In this document: positions 54,374-62,957 of the stretch, in pieces
How the letters are laid out: each line of letters opens with the position of its first letter
Position numbering within the stretch: position 1 is the first letter of the stretch
Assembly: GCA_018663505.1 (NCBI GenBank)
Contig: JABJQG010000013.1
Span: 62,001 to 126,000 of the forward strand
Length of the DNA: 64,000 bases
Direction of reading: 5' to 3'
Origin: Pseudobdellovibrionaceae bacterium
Lineage (GTDB): Bacteria; Bdellovibrionota; Bdellovibrionia; Bdellovibrionales; UBA1609
Made by a program: the position numbers and the translations under genes
Notes under the pieces: model-generated
Told to the model about the DNA's origin: nothing
Databases searched by the model: none
What the model saw: the letters and a program-made list of their open reading frames with translations, nothing else

Positions 54374-55520
54374 CAAGCCCAAAAAAAGACCACCACAACA
54401 GTCCGATTATTTATACCATCCTTATGAGCTATCAGTTTGCGGTTATTCTAACTCAGGGAAAACAACTTTATTAGAAAAAGTAATAAAGCGTTTAAGTTCT
54501 ACATACGATATCGCTTTTTTAAAGCATGATGTGCATAAATTTGAAATGGACAAAAAAGGTAAGGACACTCAACGAATGTGGGGGAGTGGTGCTAAGTGGG
54601 TATCAATTTCAGATAAAACCCATAATGGAACTTTGTCACAGGGGCAAATGCCTATTTATGAACATAAATCAAAATTTTTGGATGCCGATTTTGCTTTATT
54701 AGAAGGTTATAAAAATTTAAATAGTGATAAAGTAGTTGTTATTGATTCAGAGAATAAAATTTTGCGGGATGTTGAAACAGGTCATGTAAACAATGTGATC
54801 TGCTTTGTTGGACAAGATAAAGCACAACCAGTGCTTCCATTAAGCGAAGTCCCATATTTTCATAGAGATCAAGTGACTGAGGTTTCAAAGTTTATTGAAA
54901 ATTATTTTGTTAAAAAAGCAGCTTTAGCTCCACTTTATGGTCTTGTGCTAACGGGTGGACGTAGTCAAAGAATGAAAAAAGATAAGGCTTTGTTAAATTA
55001 TAATGGGCAAGCTCAGGCGTTAGAGGTTTATAATTTACTTTCTGAGTTTTGTGGAAATACATTTATATCTGCAAGGAAAGATCAGTGGAATGATACTAAG
55101 TTTAATGACTATCCACAAATAACAGATAGATTCTTAAATATGGGTCCTGCTGGTGGAATATTATCCGCACAATGGGAGCATCCTAAAGCTTCTTTTTTAG
55201 TGGTGGCTTGTGATCTTCCTTTTTTAGAAATAAATACTATTAATAATCTACTTTCAAATAGAAACCCTTTTAAGCTTGCTACTTGTTATTTGAGTCAACA
55301 TTTTAAGGGAATGCCAGAGCCTTTATGCAGTGTTTATGAACCGAAATCATTTCATCGCATAATGAACTTTATGGGGTTAGGTTATACTTGTCCGAGAAAG
55401 GCTCTTATTAACAGTCCTGTTAAATCCTTAGAACTTTTAGAAAGCAATGCTCTTGAAAATGTGAATTATCCCGCCGAGTTTGAGCAAGCAGTTGAACGAT
55501 TAAGCCATTTAACAATTTAG
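54351..55520 (+). CDS. MobB-MobA fusion protein
   Basis: One 389-residue frame joins two normally separate functions of molybdenum-cofactor maturation. Residues about 25-185 are MobB-like, with a P-loop CGYSNSGKTTLLEK (about 30-43) and LLEGYKNL. Residues about 195-389 are MobA-like, a GTP:molybdopterin guanylyltransferase, with LTGGRSQRMKKDKALL (about 199-214) and VVACDLPFLE holding the metal Asp. The GTG start has GGAGG 5 bases upstream and lies inside the end of moaC. This points to the bis-MGD cofactor required by NarG. Confidence 0.93.
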   Translation: MILTKQNSKPKKRPPQQSDYLYHPYELSVCGYSNSGKTTLLEKVIKRLSSTYDIAFLKHDVHKFEMDKKGKDTQRMWGSGAKWVSISDKTHNGTLSQGQMPIYEHKSKFLDADFALLEGYKNLNSDKVVVIDSENKILRDVETGHVNNVICFVGQDKAQPVLPLSEVPYFHRDQVTEVSKFIENYFVKKAALAPLYGLVLTGGRSQRMKKDKALLNYNGQAQALEVYNLLSEFCGNTFISARKDQWNDTKFNDYPQITDRFLNMGPAGGILSAQWEHPKASFLVVACDLPFLEINTINNLLSNRNPFKLATCYLSQHFKGMPEPLCSVYEPKSFHRIMNFMGLGYTCPRKALINSPVKSLELLESNALENVNYPAEFEQAVERLSHLTI

Positions 55521-55565
55521 AAATTTTAAAAAATAATAGTAATGAAAGAGTGAGGTGTTCTTACA

Positions 55566-55817
55566 ATGACAGACCAGAAATTAATTAAGGTGAGGTATTT
55601 TGCTGCTCTTCGTGAACAAGCTGGCATAGACCAAGAGAAGGTAAGTACTCAGGCGGATACAGCTGAGGCTCTTTATACGGAGCTTAAAAATAAATATAAT
55701 TTTAGCTTAGATATTAAAAATTTAAAACTTTCTTATAATTTAAATTTTTCTGACTTCAATCAAGTGATTCATAATGGGGACGAACTTGTGTTTATTCCTC
55801 CTGTGGCGGGGGGGTAA
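55566..55817 (+). CDS. moaD: Molybdopterin synthase sulfur carrier subunit MoaD
   Basis: MoaD delivers sulfur as a C-terminal thiocarboxylate. The product is 83 residues with the ubiquitin-like fold pattern: KVRYFAALREQAG near the N-terminus and GDELVFIPPVAGG at the C-terminus. The terminal GG is essential in the family and is present. The next frame begins 4 bases later with the MoaE-MoeB fusion that would use and activate this carrier. Confidence 0.95.
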   Translation: MTDQKLIKVRYFAALREQAGIDQEKVSTQADTAEALYTELKNKYNFSLDIKNLKLSYNLNFSDFNQVIHNGDELVFIPPVAGG

Positions 55818-55821
55818 GCCC

Positions 55822-57321
55822 GTGTTTATGATAACCGATAAAAAAATTGATATAGCTGGGCTTAAAAATCATCTAAGTAATACTCAAGCTGGGGCTCTAG
55901 TAGTTTTCGAGGGGTTGGTCAGGGATCATAATGAGGGTTTTGAAGTTAAGTCTCTTGAATATGAGATATTTAAGGACCTTGCTTTAAAAGAAGGAGAAGT
56001 AGTTTTAGATGAAGCCATGGAGCGATTTAATATTACTGATGCTGTCTGCGTACATAGAGAAGGGCATTTGCAGATTACGGATGAAGCCGTTTGGATAGGT
56101 GTGACTTCTAAGCATCGTGCGGATGCATTTAAAGCCTGCAGCTATATTATTGATGAAATAAAATTACGTCTACCTATTTGGAAAAAGGAACATTACGTAG
56201 ACCAACCAGCCCAGTGGGTAGACTGCAAGGGCTGCTATCACCATACTGAAGTTCAGTTTTCAGAAATTGAATATTATGCTAAACAATCCTACTTACCATC
56301 AATGCAGGAAGGTAAGCAACAGCTGCTCAAAAAATCAAAAGTCTTAGTTGTAGGTGCTGGTGGTTTAGGGTCTCCAGTTTTGACATATTTAGCAACAGCA
56401 GGTGTGGGTCACATTACTATTGTTGATCATGATAATTTAGAGGTAAGTAACTTGCACAGACAGGCTCTTTATGGGCATGAAGATTTAGGCCAATTTAAAG
56501 CTGATCTTGCTAAAAAACGCTTGAAGCAAATGAATCCATTTGTGCACCTTAAGGCTCTGACAAAAAAAATAGATTTATCTAATGTGAAAGATCTGGTCAG
56601 TGAACATGATGTTGTAGTTGATTGCACTGATAATTTTTCCACAAAGTTTTTAGTTCATGATGCTTGTTATTTAAATAAAACACCACTAGTCCAAGCAAGT
56701 ATTTACCAACAAGAGGGGCAATTACAGGTTTATTTGCCAGAGAGTAGTTCTGGATGTATGCGTTGTCTTTGGCCAGAACTCCCCGAAGCTCATTGTGTGG
56801 GTAGCTGTATAGAAGTTGGTGTGCTAGGCGCTTCAGTAGGGGTAATTGGTTCTTTGCAAGCTTTAGAGGTAATAGAATATTTATTAAAACATAAAACACA
56901 GGCGCAAAGTAAAACTATACTGGTAAACCTTCCTGATTTAGATGTTTTAAGAATCAATAGAACAAAAAATAGTAAATGTGTTTTATGCAGTAGCGATTCT
57001 AAAGTTGATAGTAAAATTTCAAAACTTGAGCCTGTGAATTATATGTCTCCAAAAGCTGAATTTGAGTTATCAGCCTCCAGTGTTACAGAAGCTATGTTAT
57101 TAGAGTATAATTGTTTAGATGTGAGGTCTTTAACAGAAGTTCATAAACAGTACTTGAAATTGAGCAATAAAAAAAACAAGTATTTACTAGTCTGCCAACA
57201 AGGCATTGGTAGTTACAAAATAGCAAAAGATTTAAGAGGCAAAGGGTTTGATAATTTTTATTCACTCAGGGGTGGAATCAAAGAACTAAAAGATCCCAAA
57301 ATTTTTAATATGGTGAATTAA
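55822..57321 (+). CDS. MoaE-MoeB-rhodanese triple-domain fusion
   Basis: The product is about 499 residues from the GTG at 55822 (a G-run ribosome site upstream; the ATG at 55828 is also possible). Residues about 5-140 are MoaE (VFEGLVRDHNEG, VCVHREGHL, KHRADAFKACSYIIDE). Residues about 165-395 are a MoeB/ThiF E1 domain with VVGAGGLGSPVLTYLA, zinc pairs CMRC and CVLC, and Cys in GSCIEVGVLGASVGVIGS. Residues about 415-499 are rhodanese-like with DVRS and LLVCQQGIGS holding the active Cys. It could thus activate MoaD, supply sulfur and form molybdopterin synthase in one chain. Confidence 0.92.
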   Translation: MFMITDKKIDIAGLKNHLSNTQAGALVVFEGLVRDHNEGFEVKSLEYEIFKDLALKEGEVVLDEAMERFNITDAVCVHREGHLQITDEAVWIGVTSKHRADAFKACSYIIDEIKLRLPIWKKEHYVDQPAQWVDCKGCYHHTEVQFSEIEYYAKQSYLPSMQEGKQQLLKKSKVLVVGAGGLGSPVLTYLATAGVGHITIVDHDNLEVSNLHRQALYGHEDLGQFKADLAKKRLKQMNPFVHLKALTKKIDLSNVKDLVSEHDVVVDCTDNFSTKFLVHDACYLNKTPLVQASIYQQEGQLQVYLPESSSGCMRCLWPELPEAHCVGSCIEVGVLGASVGVIGSLQALEVIEYLLKHKTQAQSKTILVNLPDLDVLRINRTKNSKCVLCSSDSKVDSKISKLEPVNYMSPKAEFELSASSVTEAMLLEYNCLDVRSLTEVHKQYLKLSNKKNKYLLVCQQGIGSYKIAKDLRGKGFDNFYSLRGGIKELKDPKIFNMVN

Positions 57322-57325
57322 AAAT

Positions 57326-58069
57326 ATGACCTTAATATTTCCATTATTTTTTTTAGTGGCATTATTGTATTCTTTAGTGGGATTTGGCGGTGGTTCATCT
57401 TATATTGCTTTACTGACACTTTTTGATATTCCTTATGAAACTATTCCTAAGATCGCATTAATGTGTAACATAATTGTTGTGACATCTGGAGCCTTGCACT
57501 TTTACCGTAAAGGTTTTTTAAAATGGCAACTTATTTGGCCCTTTGTTGTTAGCTCAGTGCCATTTGCTTTTATTGGAGGGCTAATCCCTGTAAGTAAGCA
57601 GTTGTTTTATTTATTGTTAGGAACAAGCCTTGTGATTGCCGGTAGCCAATTATTGTTTAATAAGAGCTTTAATTCCTTAGGAGTTGTAAAGGCTCTTAAT
57701 AAACCTATGGCTGTTGTTATTGGTGCAGTTCTAGGATTGTTGTCAGGTATGGTTGGAATTGGAGGAGGTATATTTTTAGCCCCTATCTTACTAAATTTAA
57801 AGTGGGCTACTCCTAAGCAGGTTGCTGCTACAGCTTCATTTTTTATATTTATTAATTCTTTGTTTGGTATTTTAGGACAAGTAACTAAGTCTGGAAATTT
57901 TATTGATCTTTATTCATATGCGCCGCTTTTTGTGGCAGTATTTATTGGCGGTCAAATAGGCAGTTATTTAGCTTCGGGGAAAAAAATCAGCCACCAGGCT
58001 ATTTTAACATCCACATCCGTACTTGTTTTTTTTGTGGGCTTGCGCTTGCTGTACAAATTTTTATTTTGA
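57326..58069 (+). CDS. TauE/SafE-family membrane transporter
   Basis: This 247-residue membrane protein has about eight membrane segments and the family's repeated glycine motifs: SLVGFGGGSSYIALLT near the N-terminus and GLLSGMVGIGGGIFLAPIL in the second half. The family moves sulfite, sulfonates or related anions. It starts 4 bases after the MoaE-MoeB-rhodanese gene, so it shares the transcript. In this context it may carry a sulfur compound for the rhodanese or thiolation step, or another anion; that is inference. Confidence 0.85.
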   Translation: MTLIFPLFFLVALLYSLVGFGGGSSYIALLTLFDIPYETIPKIALMCNIIVVTSGALHFYRKGFLKWQLIWPFVVSSVPFAFIGGLIPVSKQLFYLLLGTSLVIAGSQLLFNKSFNSLGVVKALNKPMAVVIGAVLGLLSGMVGIGGGIFLAPILLNLKWATPKQVAATASFFIFINSLFGILGQVTKSGNFIDLYSYAPLFVAVFIGGQIGSYLASGKKISHQAILTSTSVLVFFVGLRLLYKFLF

Positions 58070-58107
58070 TTGTCTCGGCATGGACCTTTTATAAATTACA
58101 TTTTTAC

Positions 58108-58121
58108 TTGATATAAATCAG
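58108..58121 (+). promoter_or_regulatory. FNR/DNR-type box upstream of the second narK
   Basis: TTGAT-ATAA-ATCAG matches the FNR/DNR consensus TTGAT-N4-ATCAA at all but the last base. A TATAAT sequence follows at 58151-58156, giving a centre-to-centre distance near 39 bases, somewhat longer than a class II arrangement. It lies 88 bases before the start of the NarK-Usp gene and points to control by low oxygen or nitric oxide. Confidence 0.6.
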
Positions 58122-58208
58122 CCTATGTTCCCTAGACCTTGCTATGTCTTTATAATACTTTCATTATATGGGTTAAATTTATACTAGGTTAGCTGGAGGG
58201 CTTATATT

Positions 58209-60104
58209 ATGGTTGTGTCGTCATTATTTAAGGTAAAGAACAAAGAGATCAGGGCCTTGCACCTTACGTGGATTGCTTTTTTTATTACATTTTTCGTTTG
58301 GTTTAATATGGCTCCTTTAGCTACGACCATGCTACGAGAACTGGATTGGTTAACTAAAAAACACTTAAAATTATTTGCCATTTGTAATGTGGCCTTTACC
58401 ATTCCTGGCAGAATTATTGTGGGAATGTTATTAGATAAATATGGCCCAAGGAGAGTATTTTCGGTGCTGATGGTGGTCATGTCAGTGCCAGCAATCACAT
58501 TTGCCTTTGGTAACTCCACAACTCAACTGCTTATTTCACGCTTAATGTTAAGTGTTGTTGGAGCTGGGTTTGTTGTTGGAATTCATATGACGGCATTATG
58601 GTTTAAGCCTAAAAACATTGGTTTTGCTGAGGGCTTTTATGCTGGTTGGGGGAACTTTGGTTCTGCTGCCGCTGCTATGTTAATTCCAACTATTGCATTT
58701 AATGTTTTTGGCGGCCCTGATGGGTGGCGCTGGGCAATGGCTAGCACAGGTATAATAATGGCACTTTACGGTGTATATTACTGGTTTGCAATTACGGATG
58801 GTCCACATCCTAAAAAGTTGCATAAACCAAAAAAAATCGCTGCTATGGAAGTGAGTTCATACTTTGATATGTATAAATACATTCTATTTACCATACCCCT
58901 TTTTGGAATATTAAGTGTTCTTGTTTGGAAGTTAGGTAAATTGGGTTTTCTTTCTAGTGGTGGTTTAGTATTGGCTCATGGAGCTGTTGTAACCGTGGTG
59001 GTTTATCAAATTTTTCAAATACTACGAGTAAACCTACCCATTTTAAAAGTCGGTGTTCCTGAGGATGATAAGTATGACTGGAACCAGGTTGCGGCACTAA
59101 ATACCACGTATTTTTGTAATTTTGGGGCGGAACTTGCCGTTGTATCAATGTTGCCCGCTTTTTTTGAAAGTACATTTAGTTTATCACCAACAAAGGCCGG
59201 AATAATTGCTGCGTCTTTTGCTTTTGTAAATTTGATTGCTCGACCTCTGGGAGGGATTCTTTCAGATAGTATGAATAGTCGTAAGAAAGTGATGTCTATT
59301 TATATGATTGGTATATCTTTAGGCTTTATTGGAATGGGGTTTATTTCTTCAACTTGGCCATTAGCTTTAGCTGTTATCTTGACTATTGTTTGTTCCATGT
59401 TTGTGCAAGGAGCTGAGGGAGCTACATTTTCAGTGATTCCAACAGTGAAAAGGCGTTTAACAGGACAGATTTCAGGGATGGCCGGAGCTTATGGTAATGT
59501 GGGAGCTGTATTTTATTTAACAATTTTAACAGTGGTAGATAGTAGTCAGTTTTTCTTTATCATTGGAGCTGGTGCTTTTTTTAGTTTCCTTTTCTGCGCA
59601 TTATTTTTAAAAGAACCAGAAGGTGCTTTTGCCGAAGAATACCATATATCCTCTGTAGATAAAGAGCATATGGAGGCCAATAAAGCCATGAAAATCATGG
59701 TTTGCATTGACGGATCTGATGCTGGAGTTAAAGGACTGGAGCAAACCCTAGAATATTATAAGGAACAGCATGCCGATTATGTATTAATCCATGTTGAGCC
59801 TGAAGGTCGCTCAGAGCATGCTGAAGAAGCTGCAAGTGATGCAAAAGGCTTACTTGAGTCAGCAGCAAAATTAGTTTCAGCACGTGGACTAGAGGTGGAA
59901 ACAATAAGAGCTGTTGGTAAGCCAGGGGCTATGATCTTAAAAGCTATAGAAAATAAAAACCCAAACTTAGTTGTTATTGTGAAGCGCCGTAAGTATGAGA
60001 TGACTTCTTCATTTTTAGAGAGTCTAACAGCGCTTTTAGGCCGACATGCAAAATGTCATTTACTTGTGCTTGATCGTGACAGATTTAAAGCAGTAGTGGC
60101 ATAG
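58209..60104 (+). CDS. NarK-family transporter fused to a UspA-like domain
   Basis: The 631-residue product has about 12 membrane segments (residues 20-480) with NNP-family motifs GRIIVGMLLDKYGPRR, GFYAGWGNFGSAAAAM and a second-half VQGAEGATFSVIP. A soluble C-terminal region (about 493-625) starts MKIMVCIDGSDAG and ends HAKCHLLVLDRDRF, the pattern of a universal stress protein domain. The usual ATP-binding Gly-rich stretch of UspA is not evident (VIVKRRKYEM instead), so nucleotide binding is uncertain. It follows an FNR-like box and is closed by a terminator, so it may be its own unit. Confidence 0.9.
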   Translation: MVVSSLFKVKNKEIRALHLTWIAFFITFFVWFNMAPLATTMLRELDWLTKKHLKLFAICNVAFTIPGRIIVGMLLDKYGPRRVFSVLMVVMSVPAITFAFGNSTTQLLISRLMLSVVGAGFVVGIHMTALWFKPKNIGFAEGFYAGWGNFGSAAAAMLIPTIAFNVFGGPDGWRWAMASTGIIMALYGVYYWFAITDGPHPKKLHKPKKIAAMEVSSYFDMYKYILFTIPLFGILSVLVWKLGKLGFLSSGGLVLAHGAVVTVVVYQIFQILRVNLPILKVGVPEDDKYDWNQVAALNTTYFCNFGAELAVVSMLPAFFESTFSLSPTKAGIIAASFAFVNLIARPLGGILSDSMNSRKKVMSIYMIGISLGFIGMGFISSTWPLALAVILTIVCSMFVQGAEGATFSVIPTVKRRLTGQISGMAGAYGNVGAVFYLTILTVVDSSQFFFIIGAGAFFSFLFCALFLKEPEGAFAEEYHISSVDKEHMEANKAMKIMVCIDGSDAGVKGLEQTLEYYKEQHADYVLIHVEPEGRSEHAEEAASDAKGLLESAAKLVSARGLEVETIRAVGKPGAMILKAIENKNPNLVVIVKRRKYEMTSSFLESLTALLGRHAKCHLLVLDRDRFKAVVA

Positions 60105-60129
60105 AGTTTTAAGAGAAATATTTAAATAC

Positions 60130-60164
60130 AAAAAATAGGGAGCCGAGCGCTCCCTATTTTTTTT
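60130..60164 (+). terminator. Rho-independent terminator after the NarK-Usp gene
   Basis: AGGGAGC, a CGAGC loop and GCTCCCT form a stem extended by A and T runs on either side (60130-60164). It ends the nitrate island 25 bases after the last stop. Confidence 0.92.
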
Positions 60165-60165
60165 G

Positions 60166-60748
60166 TAATTTCAAAAAATCCTCGGATATTTTGAATGAAA
60201 GACCCAAAAAATTAGTTTTATAATATCCGGGTTCGAGTGCATATTTGTGAGGCAATTTTACTGAGTATCTTGCTCTACAGTCCCGCTGAAGTGGAGTTTG
60301 ATTCCACTCAGAACACACGTCAGCGGTGCTTCCTCAAAAATTACTCCGTAATTTTTCGAGGCCAATAAAGTAAAAAAATGTCATCAGTTTTTAATTTCAT
60401 TAGACTCTTTAAAACGCGAAGCGCCCGTAGGGCGAGTGCAGGAACACGAGTTTTAACGAGTTAGGGCCAGGATGGCCCATTGTAATAGAAGCTTACAATC
60501 ACTTATTTAACTGAATCTAAGAAAGCATAGCCCTCCCACCAAAAAAGCTAAAGACCTAAATATCCAAAAAAAATTTGTGGTAGCCTAAAATTCTAATTTT
60601 GAGATTTTTGCTAGAAATTATGGATTATTTTGAGATTTATTAGTTATTTCAAGCAAAATAGCAAAGGCTTATAAAGAATCTAATATTTAGGTAAAGAAGA
60701 AGACTGCGAACGCCGACATAGGTCTAGAAGCATTTAAGGAGATGGATT
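60166..60748. other. Repeat-rich gene-free stretch before fliL
   Basis: No gene is supported. It holds a CGGATATT/AATATCCG inverted pair (60183-60190 and 60222-60229) that resembles the outer arm at 40204-40216, a GTGGA-N-TCCAC hairpin (around 60291-60306), hairpin repeat copy C (60333-60481) and then plain A/T-rich sequence up to AAGGAG before fliL. Confidence 0.65.
60333..60481 (+). repeat. Dispersed hairpin repeat, copy C
   Basis: This copy begins with a hairpin CTCAAAAATTAC, TCC, GTAATTTTTCGAG (60333-60360), continues with the segment gaggccaataaagtaaaaaa shared exactly with copy A, and contains GCCC-GTA-GGGC (60423-60433) and GGGCCA-GGA-TGGCCC (60464-60478). Relative to copies A and B the last hairpin has an A-T pair replaced by G-C on both sides. 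That paired change is evidence for selection on structure or for hairpin-templated copying. Confidence 0.8.
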
Positions 60749-61252
60749 ATGTCTGATGAACAAGCACCAGTTGAAAAAAGTAGTGGTGGTAGTGGAAAGA
60801 TGTTGGGTATTATATTTGCCGTTGTGAACTTGGTAGCAATGGGTGCCGGAGGTTTTTTAGCTTTTAAAGGAACATTGGGCATTGAGAAAAAGGTTGTTCG
60901 TGAAGGTGAATTAAATAAAGAATTAGAAGAATTTAGAAAAACCTTACAAGGGGAGCCTGTGATGTTTTCCATGAAAACTTTTAATGCCAATTTATATGGA
61001 ATTCCACGTCGCATGGTCAGAATTGATGTGAGTCTTGAAATGCTTGATGCTGAAGGGTTTGAGGAGATTATTAATGTTGAGCCTGAAGTTAGAGATTCTA
61101 TTATAAGTATATTAAATGCAAAAAGATTTTATGACGTTGAGTCTGTACAAGGGAAACTTCACTTAAAAAGTGAAATTATTGCTAAAGTGAACTCATACCT
61201 TGATAGAGGTGTTGTTAAGAACGTTTTCTACACAGATTTTGTTGTTCAATAA
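60749..61252 (+). CDS. fliL: Flagellar basal-body-associated protein FliL
   Basis: FliL is an inner-membrane protein around the flagellar stator that supports torque. The product is 167 residues, with one membrane segment (about 18-40) and a periplasmic domain. The pattern MVRIDVSLEMLD, EVRDSIISILNAKRFYDVESVQGK and the C-terminal VVKNVFYTDFVVQ is diagnostic. AAGGAG precedes the ATG. It stands alone here with no other flagellar gene adjacent, so it is either a scattered flagellar gene or a paralogue. It lies behind a repeat-rich region. Confidence 0.9.
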   Translation: MSDEQAPVEKSSGGSGKMLGIIFAVVNLVAMGAGGFLAFKGTLGIEKKVVREGELNKELEEFRKTLQGEPVMFSMKTFNANLYGIPRRMVRIDVSLEMLDAEGFEEIINVEPEVRDSIISILNAKRFYDVESVQGKLHLKSEIIAKVNSYLDRGVVKNVFYTDFVVQ

Positions 61253-61608
61253 AACTATTTTTTTGTTTCTTTTAGGGAGATAAGCACAACTCAATATGGA
61301 AAGCTAGAATTAGGTCCCATTAAAGCTACTTAAATTTAGGAAAAAATTCCCAGTAAACCATAAAAATAAATTTTTATGGTTTACTGATTTAAATTTTGAG
61401 AATCATTAAGTATGCTCAGATCCTCAAAAATGAAAGAAGAGGCTTAATGTACGTGCTGAAGTACCACAAAGCCTAGTTATATTAAATACAAAAGTAGCTT
61501 TTAATTAAAGCTCTTTACTTCGGTCCTGTTGACGCTTGCATAAAAAATCGAGAAAATTGAAGTTATTAAAAAAACGAGCGAATACTCAATATTAATTGGA
61601 GAAATAGA
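61253..61608. other. fliL downstream gene-free stretch (356 bases)
   Basis: No gene is supported. It holds the perfect 15-bp stem hairpin at 61352-61385 and otherwise A/T-rich sequence that probably includes the promoter of the M16 peptidase pair. Confidence 0.55.
61352..61385 (+). terminator. Probable terminator hairpin after fliL
   Basis: AGTAAACCATAAAAA pairs perfectly with TTTTTATGGTTTACT around a TAAA loop. There is no clear T run after the stem, so it may be a factor-assisted terminator or just another of the long hairpins in this genome. Confidence 0.5.
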
Positions 61609-62934
61609 ATGAAAAAGTTTTCAGTACTACTTTTTATCACTTTTTTTGTGTGCTCCGTGCAAGCCACAACAAAAATGCCAGAACTTAACTTAGAGTTTGA
61701 TGTTGTAAAATACAAATTAAAAAATGGTCTTACCGTGTTACTATATGAAGATCATAGTCTCCCCATTATTAGTTATCACCAGTGGTTTAAGGTTGGATCT
61801 AAAGATGAACAACCAGGTCTTACTGGCTTAGCTCATTTTTTTGAACATCTAATGTTTAAAGGATCAACAAAATACCCCAACGGAAGTTTTGATAAAAAGT
61901 TAAAGGCCAATGGTGGCTCTAATAACGCATTCACTTCTCTAGATTATACTGGATATTTTGAAAACATACCTAGTGATAAATTAGAGTTTATTATTGATGC
62001 GGAATCTGACCGAATGGTGAATTTAATTTTTAATCAAAAACAAATTAATAGTGAGCGTGAGGTAGTAAAAGAAGAGCGCAGAATGCGTACTGAAAATAGC
62101 GTCCGAGGAGCTATCTGGGAAGCTACATTTAAAACCGTATTTAAAGTTCATCCTTATAAATGGCCAGTGATTGGGTCAATGAAGGATTTAAATCGAGCAA
62201 CATTGCAGGATTTTAAAGATTTTTATCGCACCTTCTACGCACCCAATAATGCTGTGATTGTTGTTGCGGGTGATATTAACATAGAAAAAACAAAAAAGAT
62301 GATTCATAAAAAATATGCACATCTTCCTGCTCAGAAATTACCAGAAAAAAAGTACAAACAAGAGCCTACTCAAAAAGGGCAGAGAAACACTGTATTAAAG
62401 AAGAATGTTCAAAGCCCTTCTTTGTCAGTAGTTTTTCAAGCACCTAAAGTTGGTGAGGATGATGCTTATGCTTTTGATTTATTATCAAATATCTTAGGGT
62501 CTGGACCGTCTAGTCGTTTAAATAAGCGTATGGTTTACAAAGAGCAGGTGGCTACTTCAGTTTCATCTTTTGCTTATACTCCACAAGAGCCAGGGGTATT
62601 TAGTGTATCTGTTTCAGGAAAACCGGGTGCCTCTCGAGATAAGTTAAAGAGAAGTGTTTTTGGTGAATTATATAAATTAAGAAAGAAAAAAGTGAGTGAA
62701 AAAGAACTGGAAAAAGCGAAAAATCAGATCATGTTTGATTATGTGGATAACTTGAAAACCATTCATGGCAAAGCAAGGGCATTAGCTAGTTCAGAAATAT
62801 TATTTGGAGATTATAAGTTTATTTTTAAAGATATTAGTAAATACTTAAGTATAACCAGTGAGCAAATACAATTGGTTGCTAATAAATACTTAAAGCCTGA
62901 GCAACGTTCAATCATTGAAGTTCTACCAAAATAA
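61609..62934 (+). CDS. M16-family zinc metallopeptidase, catalytic partner
   Basis: This exported M16 peptidase has a signal peptide (about residues 1-20, CSVQAT) and a mature protein of about 420 residues. The inverted zinc motif HFFEH (76-80) and the downstream Glu in REVVKEERR complete the metal site. The R/Y pair of the second domain (SSRLNKRMVYKEQ) is present. It is about half the length of pitrilysin and typical of proteins that work as a pair. The following gene is a lipoprotein with a related fold. The substrate is unknown; periplasmic peptide turnover is likely. Confidence 0.92.
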   Translation: MKKFSVLLFITFFVCSVQATTKMPELNLEFDVVKYKLKNGLTVLLYEDHSLPIISYHQWFKVGSKDEQPGLTGLAHFFEHLMFKGSTKYPNGSFDKKLKANGGSNNAFTSLDYTGYFENIPSDKLEFIIDAESDRMVNLIFNQKQINSEREVVKEERRMRTENSVRGAIWEATFKTVFKVHPYKWPVIGSMKDLNRATLQDFKDFYRTFYAPNNAVIVVAGDINIEKTKKMIHKKYAHLPAQKLPEKKYKQEPTQKGQRNTVLKKNVQSPSLSVVFQAPKVGEDDAYAFDLLSNILGSGPSSRLNKRMVYKEQVATSVSSFAYTPQEPGVFSVSVSGKPGASRDKLKRSVFGELYKLRKKKVSEKELEKAKNQIMFDYVDNLKTIHGKARALASSEILFGDYKFIFKDISKYLSITSEQIQLVANKYLKPEQRSIIEVLPK

Positions 62935-62957
62935 ATAAGTAATAATAAGGAAACAAA

